DNA of 64,000 nt, from contig NZ_GL379774.1 in NCBI RefSeq assembly GCF_000143765.1, positions 1 through 64,000 on the forward strand, read 5' to 3'. Every line of letters begins with the position of its first letter. Within the stretch, counting starts at the first letter, position 1. Under the pieces are notes generated by a model. The model was given only the letters and a program-made list of their open reading frames with translations. It made no database searches and was not told where the DNA came from. This stretch comes from Sphingobacterium spiritivorum ATCC 33861 (GTDB lineage Bacteria > Bacteroidota > Bacteroidia > Sphingobacteriales > Sphingobacteriaceae). Both the position numbers and the translations under genes were made by a program. Positions 45,091-52,234 of the stretch are shown here, one piece after another.

Positions 45091-46068
45091 ATGGAGGAAG
45101 AATTAAGAAAATCAGGAAGAATAATCCGTTATGTGATCGGTTTAAGCATCATACTGGTCTGCTTCATTGTGCTAAGTCTGTATTTCACTATTCATCCGCC
45201 CATATCTCAGGCAATGGCAACGGAACACCCGGATAGTATATTGACCCATGTTGATCAGTACGAAGGAATCTCCTTTGGGGATAATACGGAAGGCAAGCTG
45301 GCTGCTGAAGGTGAAAAACTGATTAAGGAAACCTACAATTACTTCTATAAGGATGGACAAAAGATCGGTAACCGGCTGGCTTGTACCAACTGTCATCTGA
45401 ATGGCGGCACAAAAGCATTTGCAGCTCCTTATATAGGATTGAGCGGAGTATTTCCAATATACATCGGCAGGGAAGATAAGATTGAATCGCTGGAAGAACG
45501 TATCAACGGATGCTTTGAACGCAGTATGAACGGACAGGCTATCGATGTAAACAGTATGGAAATGCGTGCTATTGTGACTTATATCAAACAAATAAGCACA
45601 AAAGCGCCCATAGGCAAGCGAATCGCAGGACAGGGATTTGTGAAAATCGTCGTCCCTGAACGCGCCGCTAATCCAAAGACGGGAGCTGTCATCTTTCAGA
45701 AACAGTGTCAAAGTTGTCACGGAAATACGGGGCAGGGTGTCAAATTAGCAAATAATAAGGGATATCAATATCCGCCATTGTGGGGTGAGGATTCGTACAA
45801 TGACGGTGCAGGAATGGCCAGATTGCTGACTGCAGCTAAATTTATTAAAGCGAATATGCCATTGGGCGCGACTTATGAAGCACCTGTCTTATCGGATGAA
45901 GAAGCTTATGATGTGGCGGCGTATATCAACTCCTTTCCGAGACCGGTAAAGGCAAATAAAGAAAAGGATTATCCTAATCTGGAGAAGAAGCCTAAAGATT
46001 CGCCTTATCCTCCGTTCAATGATCAAATAAGTCAATTACAACATAAATATGGACCTTATAACTTTTAA
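45091..46068 (+). CDS. Dihaem cytochrome c, TsdA-like (thiosulfate dehydrogenase family)
   Basis: A 325-residue protein anchored by one helix (about 13-33), with the remainder periplasmic. Two haem c sites are visible: C98-T-N-C-H102 and C206-Q-S-C-H210. The segment R-I-N-G-C141-F-E-R-S-M-N-G resembles thiosulfate dehydrogenase TsdA, in which a cysteine ligates the catalytic haem. The P-x-x-W-G-E-D-S-Y-N-D-G-A-G-M-A-R stretch near 229-243 is also typical. It should oxidise or reduce a sulfur compound such as thiosulfate/tetrathionate, but the exact substrate is unproven. It starts an operon with DsrE and a binding protein. Confidence 0.88.
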   Translation: MEEELRKSGRIIRYVIGLSIILVCFIVLSLYFTIHPPISQAMATEHPDSILTHVDQYEGISFGDNTEGKLAAEGEKLIKETYNYFYKDGQKIGNRLACTNCHLNGGTKAFAAPYIGLSGVFPIYIGREDKIESLEERINGCFERSMNGQAIDVNSMEMRAIVTYIKQISTKAPIGKRIAGQGFVKIVVPERAANPKTGAVIFQKQCQSCHGNTGQGVKLANNKGYQYPPLWGEDSYNDGAGMARLLTAAKFIKANMPLGATYEAPVLSDEEAYDVAAYINSFPRPVKANKEKDYPNLEKKPKDSPYPPFNDQISQLQHKYGPYNF

Positions 46069-46069
46069 A

Positions 46070-46540
46070 ATGATGAACAAAAAACTAATGTTGATGATGC
46101 TTATACTGGTAAGTATAACGACTGTGTATGCCCAAAGCAAAGATTCTTTACAACACAACAAAGAATATACGGGTGCGGAAGCGCAGCTTAAAAGCTATAA
46201 AGCTATCTATCAATTGGACAGCAATGATCCCAAGATTATTGAAAAAGCTATCCGAAACATCAATAATGCACTGGATGATCCTCGTTTGCAAGGTAAACTT
46301 CAGATTGAACTGATCACTTTTTCTGGGGGAACGGAAGCGTATCTGAAAAGCTCGTCCAAATTTGAGGAACCGTTAAAAAAACTGATCCAACGTGGTGTTA
46401 TTGTGGCTCAGTGTCTCAATTCTTTAAAAGAACGTAACCTAAGTAAAGATCAACTGTTTGATTTCGTTGCTTATGTACCTAGCGGAAACGGAGAACTGAT
46501 TATCCGTTCTCTGCAAGGCTGGACAATTATTAAACCTTAA
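46070..46540 (+). CDS. Secreted DsrE-family protein
   Basis: A 157-residue protein with a signal peptide (M-M-N-K-K-L..., cleavage after V-Y-A-Q). The mature part is a DsrE/DsrF-like domain with the conserved Cys in V-A-Q-C-L-N-S-L near residue 122, and the T-F-S-G-G-T-E-A-Y segment near 83. DsrE proteins carry persulfide sulfur on such cysteines, although most are cytoplasmic; export is unusual. The ATG at 46070 follows the cytochrome stop by 1 nt, so translation is coupled. A longer frame from 46049 overlaps the cytochrome gene and is rejected. Confidence 0.85.
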   Translation: MMNKKLMLMMLILVSITTVYAQSKDSLQHNKEYTGAEAQLKSYKAIYQLDSNDPKIIEKAIRNINNALDDPRLQGKLQIELITFSGGTEAYLKSSSKFEEPLKKLIQRGVIVAQCLNSLKERNLSKDQLFDFVAYVPSGNGELIIRSLQGWTIIKP

Positions 46541-46550
46541 TTTTATTCTT

Positions 46551-47459
46551 ATGCACAAGTTAGTTATTTACATATCCGCATTTATCGCTATCCTTTCTAA
46601 TGCGCAGGCGCAGGATCACCGCTTTGATCCTCCGTGGAATACGCCTCCTGAATCCGCAGTCAATTTCACCATCCCCGGAATAGACAATATTCCTGATCTG
46701 TACGGTGAAATAGAGAATCCGCAATTGGTGATTTTCTTTGCAGGCAATCAGTTTATGGTAATTGATGATCTGATCAAAGGGTTCAAAAAAGAATATCCTC
46801 AATATGAACGCATTTTTGTAGAAACACTACCTCCCGGAATTCTCGCCAAACAAATACAGGGTGGTTCACTGACTATAGGCAATCTGAAACTCACCCATAC
46901 AGCAGACATCTATACTGCAGGACAAAGACGCATTACTGAAATGGCTGATTATTTCGATCAGACTATTGAATATGCCCGTAATAAACTCATCCTTATGGTT
47001 CCGGAAGGGAACCCCAAAAATATCCGGACGTTAGAAGATCTGCAACGCAAAGATGTACGGATAAGCATGCCAAATCCGGCCTGGGAAGGTGTAGGTGAAC
47101 AGATCAAGACAGCATATAAAAAAGCAGGAGGAGAACAGCTGGTGTCTGCTGTAATGGATATAAAAACAAAAGATCAAAGTACATATCTGACTCGCATTCA
47201 CCACAGGGAAAGTCCTTTGCGTATATTGGAAGGAAAAGCTGATGTCGCCCCGGTATGGTATTCAGAAGTTATATTTCAGAAGCTCATCAACCATCCGGTA
47301 GACGGTATCGAAATACCTGCAGAACATAATATTACCGCTAAGTATATGGCCGGAAAACTGAAAAAAGCAAAGAATCCGGAAGCTGCTGCAGCATTTATGA
47401 AATACCTGCAGTCTCCTGTAGCTAAAGCTATTTATAAGAAATACGGATTTGAAGTATAA
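46551..47459 (+). CDS. Periplasmic substrate-binding protein, oxyanion/metal type
   Basis: A 302-residue exported protein (signal peptide ends A-Q-A, about residue 20). It has the fold of molybdate/sulfate-type binding proteins: L-V-I-F-F-A-G-N-Q near 58-66, L-I-L-M-V-P-E-G-N-P near 147-156, A-D-V-A-P-V-W-Y near 234 and a final A-A-F-M-K-Y-L-Q-S-P-V-A-K-A-I-Y-K-K-Y-G. No ABC permease or ATPase gene is adjacent. With the TsdA-like cytochrome and DsrE it may deliver or sense a sulfur oxyanion. It lies 10 bp after dsrE and ends before a strong terminator. Confidence 0.85.
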   Translation: MHKLVIYISAFIAILSNAQAQDHRFDPPWNTPPESAVNFTIPGIDNIPDLYGEIENPQLVIFFAGNQFMVIDDLIKGFKKEYPQYERIFVETLPPGILAKQIQGGSLTIGNLKLTHTADIYTAGQRRITEMADYFDQTIEYARNKLILMVPEGNPKNIRTLEDLQRKDVRISMPNPAWEGVGEQIKTAYKKAGGEQLVSAVMDIKTKDQSTYLTRIHHRESPLRILEGKADVAPVWYSEVIFQKLINHPVDGIEIPAEHNITAKYMAGKLKKAKNPEAAAAFMKYLQSPVAKAIYKKYGFEV

Positions 47460-47476
47460 TAGCTCCTATTAACAAT

Positions 47477-47515
47477 AAAATACCCTGTTAATTTTAAAAA
47501 TTAACAGGGTATTTT
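47477..47515 (+). terminator. Terminator after the binding-protein gene
   Basis: An almost gapless inverted repeat, 19-bp arms (47477-47495 and 47497-47515) about a single central base, with A4/T4 ends. It lies 17 bp past the stop. Confidence 0.85.
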
Positions 47516-47610
47516 ACCACTTTCTCCACTCATTCTCCTATAGTTACAAAATTCTGATATCTTTTAATTATTGATTTTTGGATGCTTCTCAGCTCTTGCC
47601 CTAATGCAGT

Positions 47611-47967
47611 TTAGTCTTTAAAAAAGGATGCTTTAAGATCCTGGCTACCACCAAAATTTTCATACTGTCTGATATGATCACTGATTTTTTCAAACTCATA
47701 TATACCACAATTGAAAGACATGCTCTTGTTATTGCTAAACGTAAAAACCAATATTTCATCTTTATAATCAAATCGTATATTTTTAATGCTTTCCATTCCT
47801 TTATAAAAGATGTTCTTACCTGAAATATTAAAATTGATCTTTTCTGAAATGAAATCAACAGATCCACATTTCTGATTACTACTTTCTATATAACATCTAA
47901 GATGTGCTTCTTCTATGATAGCACATGATTTTATTGCCACTGCATTCGTAAAGAAAGAATTAACCAT
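47611..47967 (-). CDS. Hypothetical protein in the immunity-gene island
   Basis: A 118-residue soluble protein that I do not recognise. It has no signal peptide and no membrane segment. It contains four cysteines (one in the N-terminal K-S-C-A, one in R-C-Y, one in K-C-G, one in N-C-G) and strand-rich composition. It is the last gene of seven small minus-strand genes, 12 bp after the DUF4240 gene. The small size, strandedness and context suggest an immunity protein; this is inference. Confidence 0.7.
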   Translation of the reverse strand: MVNSFFTNAVAIKSCAIIEEAHLRCYIESSNQKCGSVDFISEKINFNISGKNIFYKGMESIKNIRFDYKDEILVFTFSNNKSMSFNCGIYEFEKISDHIRQYENFGGSQDLKASFFKD

Positions 47968-47979
47968 TATATTTTAGTA

Positions 47980-48348
47980 TTAATAGATACCTGTTGACTC
48001 CCCATATTTTTCCACACAAACTTCATCTGCTATTCCATAAAGAATCTGATCGGTAAAATCGTTAACATTATTTGGTATTTCACCGGGATTGTTGAGGATA
48101 TGAAAATAGAATGCTTTTCCATTACTTACAATCCAGTTTGCTATATCCTCAACTCCATCTTCAGATTCTTCCATATAATCTGTAAAAGGAGCTTCCTGTA
48201 ATTCTACTGAAGCATCAATAAATTCTTCCTGAAATTTTATAAGATCATCTTTTGAAAAATTAGCTAAAAGTCCCCTAAGCGTATCCCTGTTTAAATTTGC
48301 ATTTTTAATGAGGGACCAAAACCATTCTGATATTTCTGCATCTTTCAT
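47980..48348 (-). CDS. DUF4240-like protein, probable immunity protein
   Basis: A 122-residue protein that resembles the DUF4240 family, short helical proteins frequently found in immunity-gene arrays. Seen features are the N-terminal F-W-S-L-I near 10, the L-x-x-L-L-x-x-x-S-x-x-x-L-I-x-F pattern near 24-38, the middle S-E-D-G-V-E-D-I-A-N-W-I-V-S-N-G-K near 62-78, and I-A-D-E-V near 106. It has no signal peptide, consistent with neutralising a toxin in the cytoplasm. Its toxin is not in the window. Confidence 0.7.
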   Translation of the reverse strand: MKDAEISEWFWSLIKNANLNRDTLRGLLANFSKDDLIKFQEEFIDASVELQEAPFTDYMEESEDGVEDIANWIVSNGKAFYFHILNNPGEIPNNVNDFTDQILYGIADEVCVEKYGESTGIY

Positions 48349-48422
48349 TCGTTCTGACTTTTACTTGTGAATTACTATTTGTATACTTTAAATGATTTTA
48401 TGGAGATTAATCCTATCCCCTG

Positions 48423-48761
48423 TCAGTCTTTTACCTGCAAGATATCACCGAATATCTGCATCAAATAATTTATAAAATTCTCAGGCAATATGACATGCTC
48501 AATGTCTATAGATATTTCACTCTCTTCTATATGTAATATCATTGTCGTATTGCTGATCGATATATGTGTACAACAATTGATGCATTGGTCTCCATTACAT
48601 TCAATAAAAATGTCTTCTGACTCTTCCTTATCATATGACTTCTGAAATAGAATGTACTTCTCATAGTCAAACTCATCTTCAGAAAGACCAACCATAAAAT
48701 ATTCCTCATCTTCCTCTTTGGAAGCATAGGCAAATTTTGCCTTAAATGCTACTTTATACAT
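48423..48761 (-). CDS. Hypothetical immunity-like protein, cysteine-containing
   Basis: A 112-residue acidic beta-rich protein. A cluster of cysteines (C-N-G-D-Q-C-I-N-C-C-T-H near residues 60-71) stands out and could bind metal. The pattern Y-I-L-F-Q-K near 35-40, I-E-C-N-G-D-Q and a following strand with I-S-I-S-N faintly recall Imm10-type immunity proteins, but I cannot assign it firmly. It lies in the run of small minus-strand genes. Confidence 0.65.
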   Translation of the reverse strand: MYKVAFKAKFAYASKEEDEEYFMVGLSEDEFDYEKYILFQKSYDKEESEDIFIECNGDQCINCCTHISISNTTMILHIEESEISIDIEHVILPENFINYLMQIFGDILQVKD

Positions 48762-48879
48762 ATATCCTGGAGCAATACACCCTACTTATAATGGTTTCTA
48801 TTTTTTAAATCAATAATCTGTATGTCGGATTCTTTTATTTCTTCTGTGCATTTAGCCGAAATATTGCATCATATATTTA

Positions 48880-49215
48880 CTATTTTCCGACCAATGCGTT
48901 TACTGCACTTTTCAATTTATCTGCATCTTTGGTGCTGAAGTTTACAACAAATTTCAGATCCGGAACGTTGTTTTGAATTATTGGATTTTCTATCGTAAAG
49001 TGAATAGAAGTTTCTGCAAATTCGTACTTAAAACCACTTTTAAGTGCACTTATACAATTTGTCTGATCATTTATCTCTATCCCTATTTCATCTTCATATG
49101 CTAAAGAACTAAGGGAAAGATAATTCTCAGCATTAACAAATGTAATACTGACCAGTTCATCCCAATTATCTTCCAGACTGTAAACAATCTGCTGACTTTC
49201 AAATATCATATACAT
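48880..49215 (-). CDS. Hypothetical protein in the immunity-gene island
   Basis: A 111-residue soluble protein, unrecognised. It begins M-Y-M-I-F-E, so either of two ATGs (49215 or 49209) could be used. The sequence alternates short strands with charged loops (Y-E-D-E-I-G-I-E near 40) and ends with a lysine-containing helix. It starts 2 bp from the stop of the upstream gene, so the two are probably cotranslated. The assignment as an immunity protein rests on context. Confidence 0.68.
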   Translation of the reverse strand: MYMIFESQQIVYSLEDNWDELVSITFVNAENYLSLSSLAYEDEIGIEINDQTNCISALKSGFKYEFAETSIHFTIENPIIQNNVPDLKFVVNFSTKDADKLKSAVNALVGK

Positions 49216-49217
49216 TT

Positions 49218-49523
49218 CTAATAATCATCTATCAGAATAACATCCGGATTATAAAACTTCCTGTAATATTTCTCAATCAGACCTACAACTCTTAGTCTTT
49301 CCTTTTTGCTCATCTTTTCATCAGAACTATCCCATTTTTTTACCGATCTGGTAAATATAGCACCATGTTCCGCATCTATCGTACAGATCAATCCCTTCTC
49401 ATTTTCTATAAAGAGCAAATTTTCACCCCGTCCCAAAACCCGGATACCATACAGGTTACCGGCTTCATCAGTAATCCGGTGTATATCTTCCCGCTGCATT
49501 AATTCTTCAAGGTAACTATCCAT
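49218..49523 (-). CDS. Hypothetical protein in the immunity-gene island
   Basis: A 101-residue soluble protein of unknown family. It has I-H-R-I-T-D-E-A-G-N-L-Y-G-I-R-V near residue 15, I-D-A-E-H-G-A-I-F near 50 and a basic helix followed by an acidic end (I-L-I-D-D-Y). The reading frame stays open to a TTG at 49574; the ATG at 49523 is chosen since ATG predominates here and the extension is not clearly conserved. Its function is unknown; by position it may be an immunity protein. Confidence 0.62.
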   Translation of the reverse strand: MDSYLEELMQREDIHRITDEAGNLYGIRVLGRGENLLFIENEKGLICTIDAEHGAIFTRSVKKWDSSDEKMSKKERLRVVGLIEKYYRKFYNPDVILIDDY

Positions 49524-49603
49524 TACATTTAGCTTTATTACTTTAAATTTATCCTTGGAAAAACCAGCAATCAATCTAACACAACTATCTATTATTATGT
49601 CAC

Positions 49604-50446
49604 TTAGTCCAAATACTTAATCTCTCTCTTTCGGACAAACTGCAATTTATCTTTGAAGTCCGTTATTTTATTATTCATTACTTCCTGCTTCTCGACCCAA
49701 TTATTTTGACTATCATAATGATATGTATTGATGTGTATGGTTATCCAATCTCCACCATTATAGGATTTGTTGTTGCTTTCCTTTCTCGTGAGATTGCCAA
49801 ACGTATCATAGGTGTAAGTATCCCTTTTTATATAATTATCCTTTTCCAATTCTTCATCCGATGCAAACACTTTTTCATCCATAAGCTTACCGTCCTGATC
49901 AAATGTACTTTGAGTAATATCGAAAAGCTGGTTAAATGAATAGTAGCGGGTAGTTCTTATTTTTTTTCCGGACTGGTCAATGACTTCTTTACTATCCCAA
50001 TTTTCATTATAAGGATCTTCATTTACGGCTTCATCGACTTCCAACTCAATCCCATTTTCAAAATTTCTGATAACATTTCCATCATTATCGTAAATCTCTT
50101 TATAAGAAATACCTTGTCCGTAATCATACTGTTTTTCCAATAATGCCCCATCTTCTCCGTAAATGTTTTGACTGAAATATTTACCATCGCTTTGTTTTAG
50201 CGTATCTTCTACCATGATCTGGTCAGCATTATATGTTTTGGTCAAGGTTTTCGTCAGTCGTCCATCGCTATGGTATACTTCCCACCTAACGATATTGCCA
50301 GCATCATTAAAGTGTGTTATCTCAAATCCTAACAAGACTAAATTTTCATTTTCAGGTTGAAACGTCAATTCCTTTATCCAGGCAATCTTCCCGGATATAT
50401 TAGCACTTTTCAGATCGTTATTTCCTATCATATTCTGCCAATCCAT
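49604..50446 (-). CDS. YD/MORN-like repeat protein in the immunity-gene island
   Basis: A 280-residue protein built of short strands resembling the YD repeats of Rhs proteins or YwqK-type repeats: Y-G-E-D-G-A-L-L-E, Y-D-N-D-G-N-V-I-R, F-D-Q-D-G-K-L-M-D-E, Y-D-T-F-G-N-L-T-R-K, and Y-D-S-Q-N-N-W-V-E-K. There is no signal peptide. The frame is open to a GTG at 50473 that abuts the upstream stop; ATG 50446 is preferred. It may be an antitoxin-like or cell-surface-derived repeat protein. I see no toxin domain. Confidence 0.68.
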   Translation of the reverse strand: MDWQNMIGNNDLKSANISGKIAWIKELTFQPENENLVLLGFEITHFNDAGNIVRWEVYHSDGRLTKTLTKTYNADQIMVEDTLKQSDGKYFSQNIYGEDGALLEKQYDYGQGISYKEIYDNDGNVIRNFENGIELEVDEAVNEDPYNENWDSKEVIDQSGKKIRTTRYYSFNQLFDITQSTFDQDGKLMDEKVFASDEELEKDNYIKRDTYTYDTFGNLTRKESNNKSYNGGDWITIHINTYHYDSQNNWVEKQEVMNNKITDFKDKLQFVRKREIKYLD

Positions 50447-50473
50447 TATATTTTTCACAAAAAAGGGCACCAC

Positions 50474-51052
50474 TTATTTTTCACATAAAACTTCTTCCGC
50501 AAATCTCAAATCCTCCGCATTATTAGCCACACATTTTAGCATATTACTTTCATTCTGGATATATAAGACCGATTTATGATCCTTTCCAAGCCATATTTTA
50601 TTGGGATAGGAAAAAGGATTAAAAAACTGATTCCAATATTTTTTAACAGGCACATATATCCCGTATCCTGGCAATTGAAGTTCAAATTTATATTCTGCCT
50701 GCTCTGATAACCAATCTGTATATTCTGTAAGGAGTAAAGTAGAGAGCGTAAATTCATAAGACTCCCATTCTCTCTTGCCTTTGATATAAGGGATCGGATC
50801 TTTATCACTTTCCAGTTCATTCTTTCTCAACATAAACAGATCTGCATTCCGGCCGTATATACTAAATTCTATGCTGTCGATAGTATCCTCCAGATAGGCT
50901 AAAAAAGGATAACTATTCTCTGGTAAGGCACTATTAAAAGAATACAGCACATCGACATATGTTCCTGCCGTATTGCGGTCTTCATTCAGCCTGATACTAG
51001 ACAATGTTTGGTGAATAGTTTTTAGGTTATCTTCAAATTCAGAAACTTTCAT
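50474..51052 (-). CDS. Hypothetical protein in the immunity-gene island
   Basis: A 192-residue acidic cytoplasmic protein, not recognised. The N-terminal helix pair (residues 1-30), a central region with W-E-S-Y-E-F-T-L-S-T-L-L-L-T near 100-113, and Y-W-N-Q-F-F-N-P-F near 140 are the visible landmarks. It sits directly upstream of the YD-like gene, with no gap if the GTG start of the latter is used, so they probably form a pair. Confidence 0.65.
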   Translation of the reverse strand: MKVSEFEDNLKTIHQTLSSIRLNEDRNTAGTYVDVLYSFNSALPENSYPFLAYLEDTIDSIEFSIYGRNADLFMLRKNELESDKDPIPYIKGKREWESYEFTLSTLLLTEYTDWLSEQAEYKFELQLPGYGIYVPVKKYWNQFFNPFSYPNKIWLGKDHKSVLYIQNESNMLKCVANNAEDLRFAEEVLCEK

Positions 51053-51130
51053 TTTTATAAGATACTTTCATTTTTGCATATTCACTTCTATCCTTACAAA
51101 CCGACAGGTAACGTTGCTTCATCCTAATCT

Positions 51131-51841
51131 TTATACTGCAAGTAAATTCTCACGTTTTTCATCAAACACTTCCGCTACATCATTTTCGATTAACAGGTCA
51201 AAAAATCTGCTGTAACCATGCTGTATTTTATACTCCATTTCGTTCTTATATAATGGAAACAGACTGTAAAAATTTATTATTCTGTCTTCGCAGGTGATCT
51301 GCATAAAATCTTCCCCGAAAGTAGCGGAAGGCAATAATATACAACCTGTAAAAAGTGTATGCTTATCGTATGGGTCAGCTATATCATTCCATGCCTGCAA
51401 GGTATGTCCTTCGGTCAAAAAGGTATCCTGATGATGCGGAAATCTCGCCATATCTTTCATCATACCTATTATCCAATCATTTTTATCATCGCTCGGATAG
51501 GTTTTATTAAATTTTATGTCTTTAGGAATCAACAGCATTAGCTCGGCAAATGTATAATCCGCTCTATCCTGAATAGTCTCGGGAACATTCATTTCCAGCA
51601 GACTCATACCGGAAGTGATCAGCAGGTTAAACTCCTTGTCTTTTGGCTGAATAAAATATACATCCAGATGAAAGTCCAGAGAAAGCATCTCGTGAAAAAC
51701 AGTCATGTCCTCACTTTCGAAATACTCATCCAGATGCTTTTGCAATGCTTCCACATGTTCATAATAATGCTTTCTATCCTGTATTTTCCTGATTAGTTCT
51801 TTGTCCATATTTTTTTTATCTCCATACGCTCTGTCGTGCAT
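51131..51841 (-). CDS. Suppressor-of-fused (SUFU) domain protein, probable immunity protein
   Basis: A 236-residue protein. From about residue 60 it matches the bacterial SUFU pattern: N-L-L-I-T-S-G-M-S near 70, A-E-L-M-L-L-I-P near 95-102, F-P-H-H-Q-D-T near 125, G-H-T-L near 134, and F-Y-S-L-F-P-L-Y-K-N-E-M-E-Y-K near 183-197. SUFU proteins are among the broad-spectrum immunity families of polymorphic toxin systems. It is first in the run of seven genes. ATG 51808 is an alternative start, 11 codons in. Confidence 0.8.
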   Translation of the reverse strand: MHDRAYGDKKNMDKELIRKIQDRKHYYEHVEALQKHLDEYFESEDMTVFHEMLSLDFHLDVYFIQPKDKEFNLLITSGMSLLEMNVPETIQDRADYTFAELMLLIPKDIKFNKTYPSDDKNDWIIGMMKDMARFPHHQDTFLTEGHTLQAWNDIADPYDKHTLFTGCILLPSATFGEDFMQITCEDRIINFYSLFPLYKNEMEYKIQHGYSRFFDLLIENDVAEVFDEKRENLLAV

Positions 51842-52234
51842 TAGAACAAATTTTGTTCTGCGAAGATCGGCTATTTAAATATAATGCTTTTCTTTTAAAC
51901 TATCGATGGGAAAAAGGAATTTGAAATTTCATGAAAACCTGTAAATAAGAGACTTACACATGTTTAAACATATTAAAATAACCCGTTTTGAGCTGATTCT
52001 GAATACACAACAGGATTTTAAGTTTTTATTCTGTCTATCGTTTTTTTTTCAAAAAAGTTGAATTTTCTGATTATTTTGAATATTTTGGAAAGTATTGTTA
52101 ACGCAACGCAAAATTAGTTTTAACCCTATATCAAATTGTCCCTATATGACTTAAATATGGCATTTTAATTCATTTGGACATATTGATTTACATTTCAATT
52201 TATTTACATTTGCATAATACAAGATATTCAAACT
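51842..52234. other. Intergenic region between the immunity island and gltA
   Basis: 393 bp, strongly AT rich. It contains a 17-bp perfect inverted repeat AGAACAAA-N-TTTGTTCT at 51843-51859 next to the SUFU start, a 12-bp palindrome at 51960-51971, a T8-tract near 52041-52050 and the gltA promoter at the right end. I see no RNA gene or coding frame. Confidence 0.6.
52183..52212 (+). promoter_or_regulatory. Promoter of gltA
   Basis: TTG at 52183-52185, a 19-nt spacer and TACATTTG at 52205-52212. The ATG follows 22 nt later. Confidence 0.75.

Noticed and set aside
47601..47867. 88-codon minus-strand frame overlapping the last island gene
   Set aside because: It overlaps the 118-codon frame at 47611-47967 in another phase. 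The latter has the better start, its spacing fits the upstream DUF4240 gene, and its composition is more protein-like.
51359..51541. Antisense frame inside the SUFU gene
   Set aside because: It lies wholly within a supported gene in another frame and has no family features; the same applies to other short frames opposite priA, prs, rplY-pth and gltA-nuo genes.
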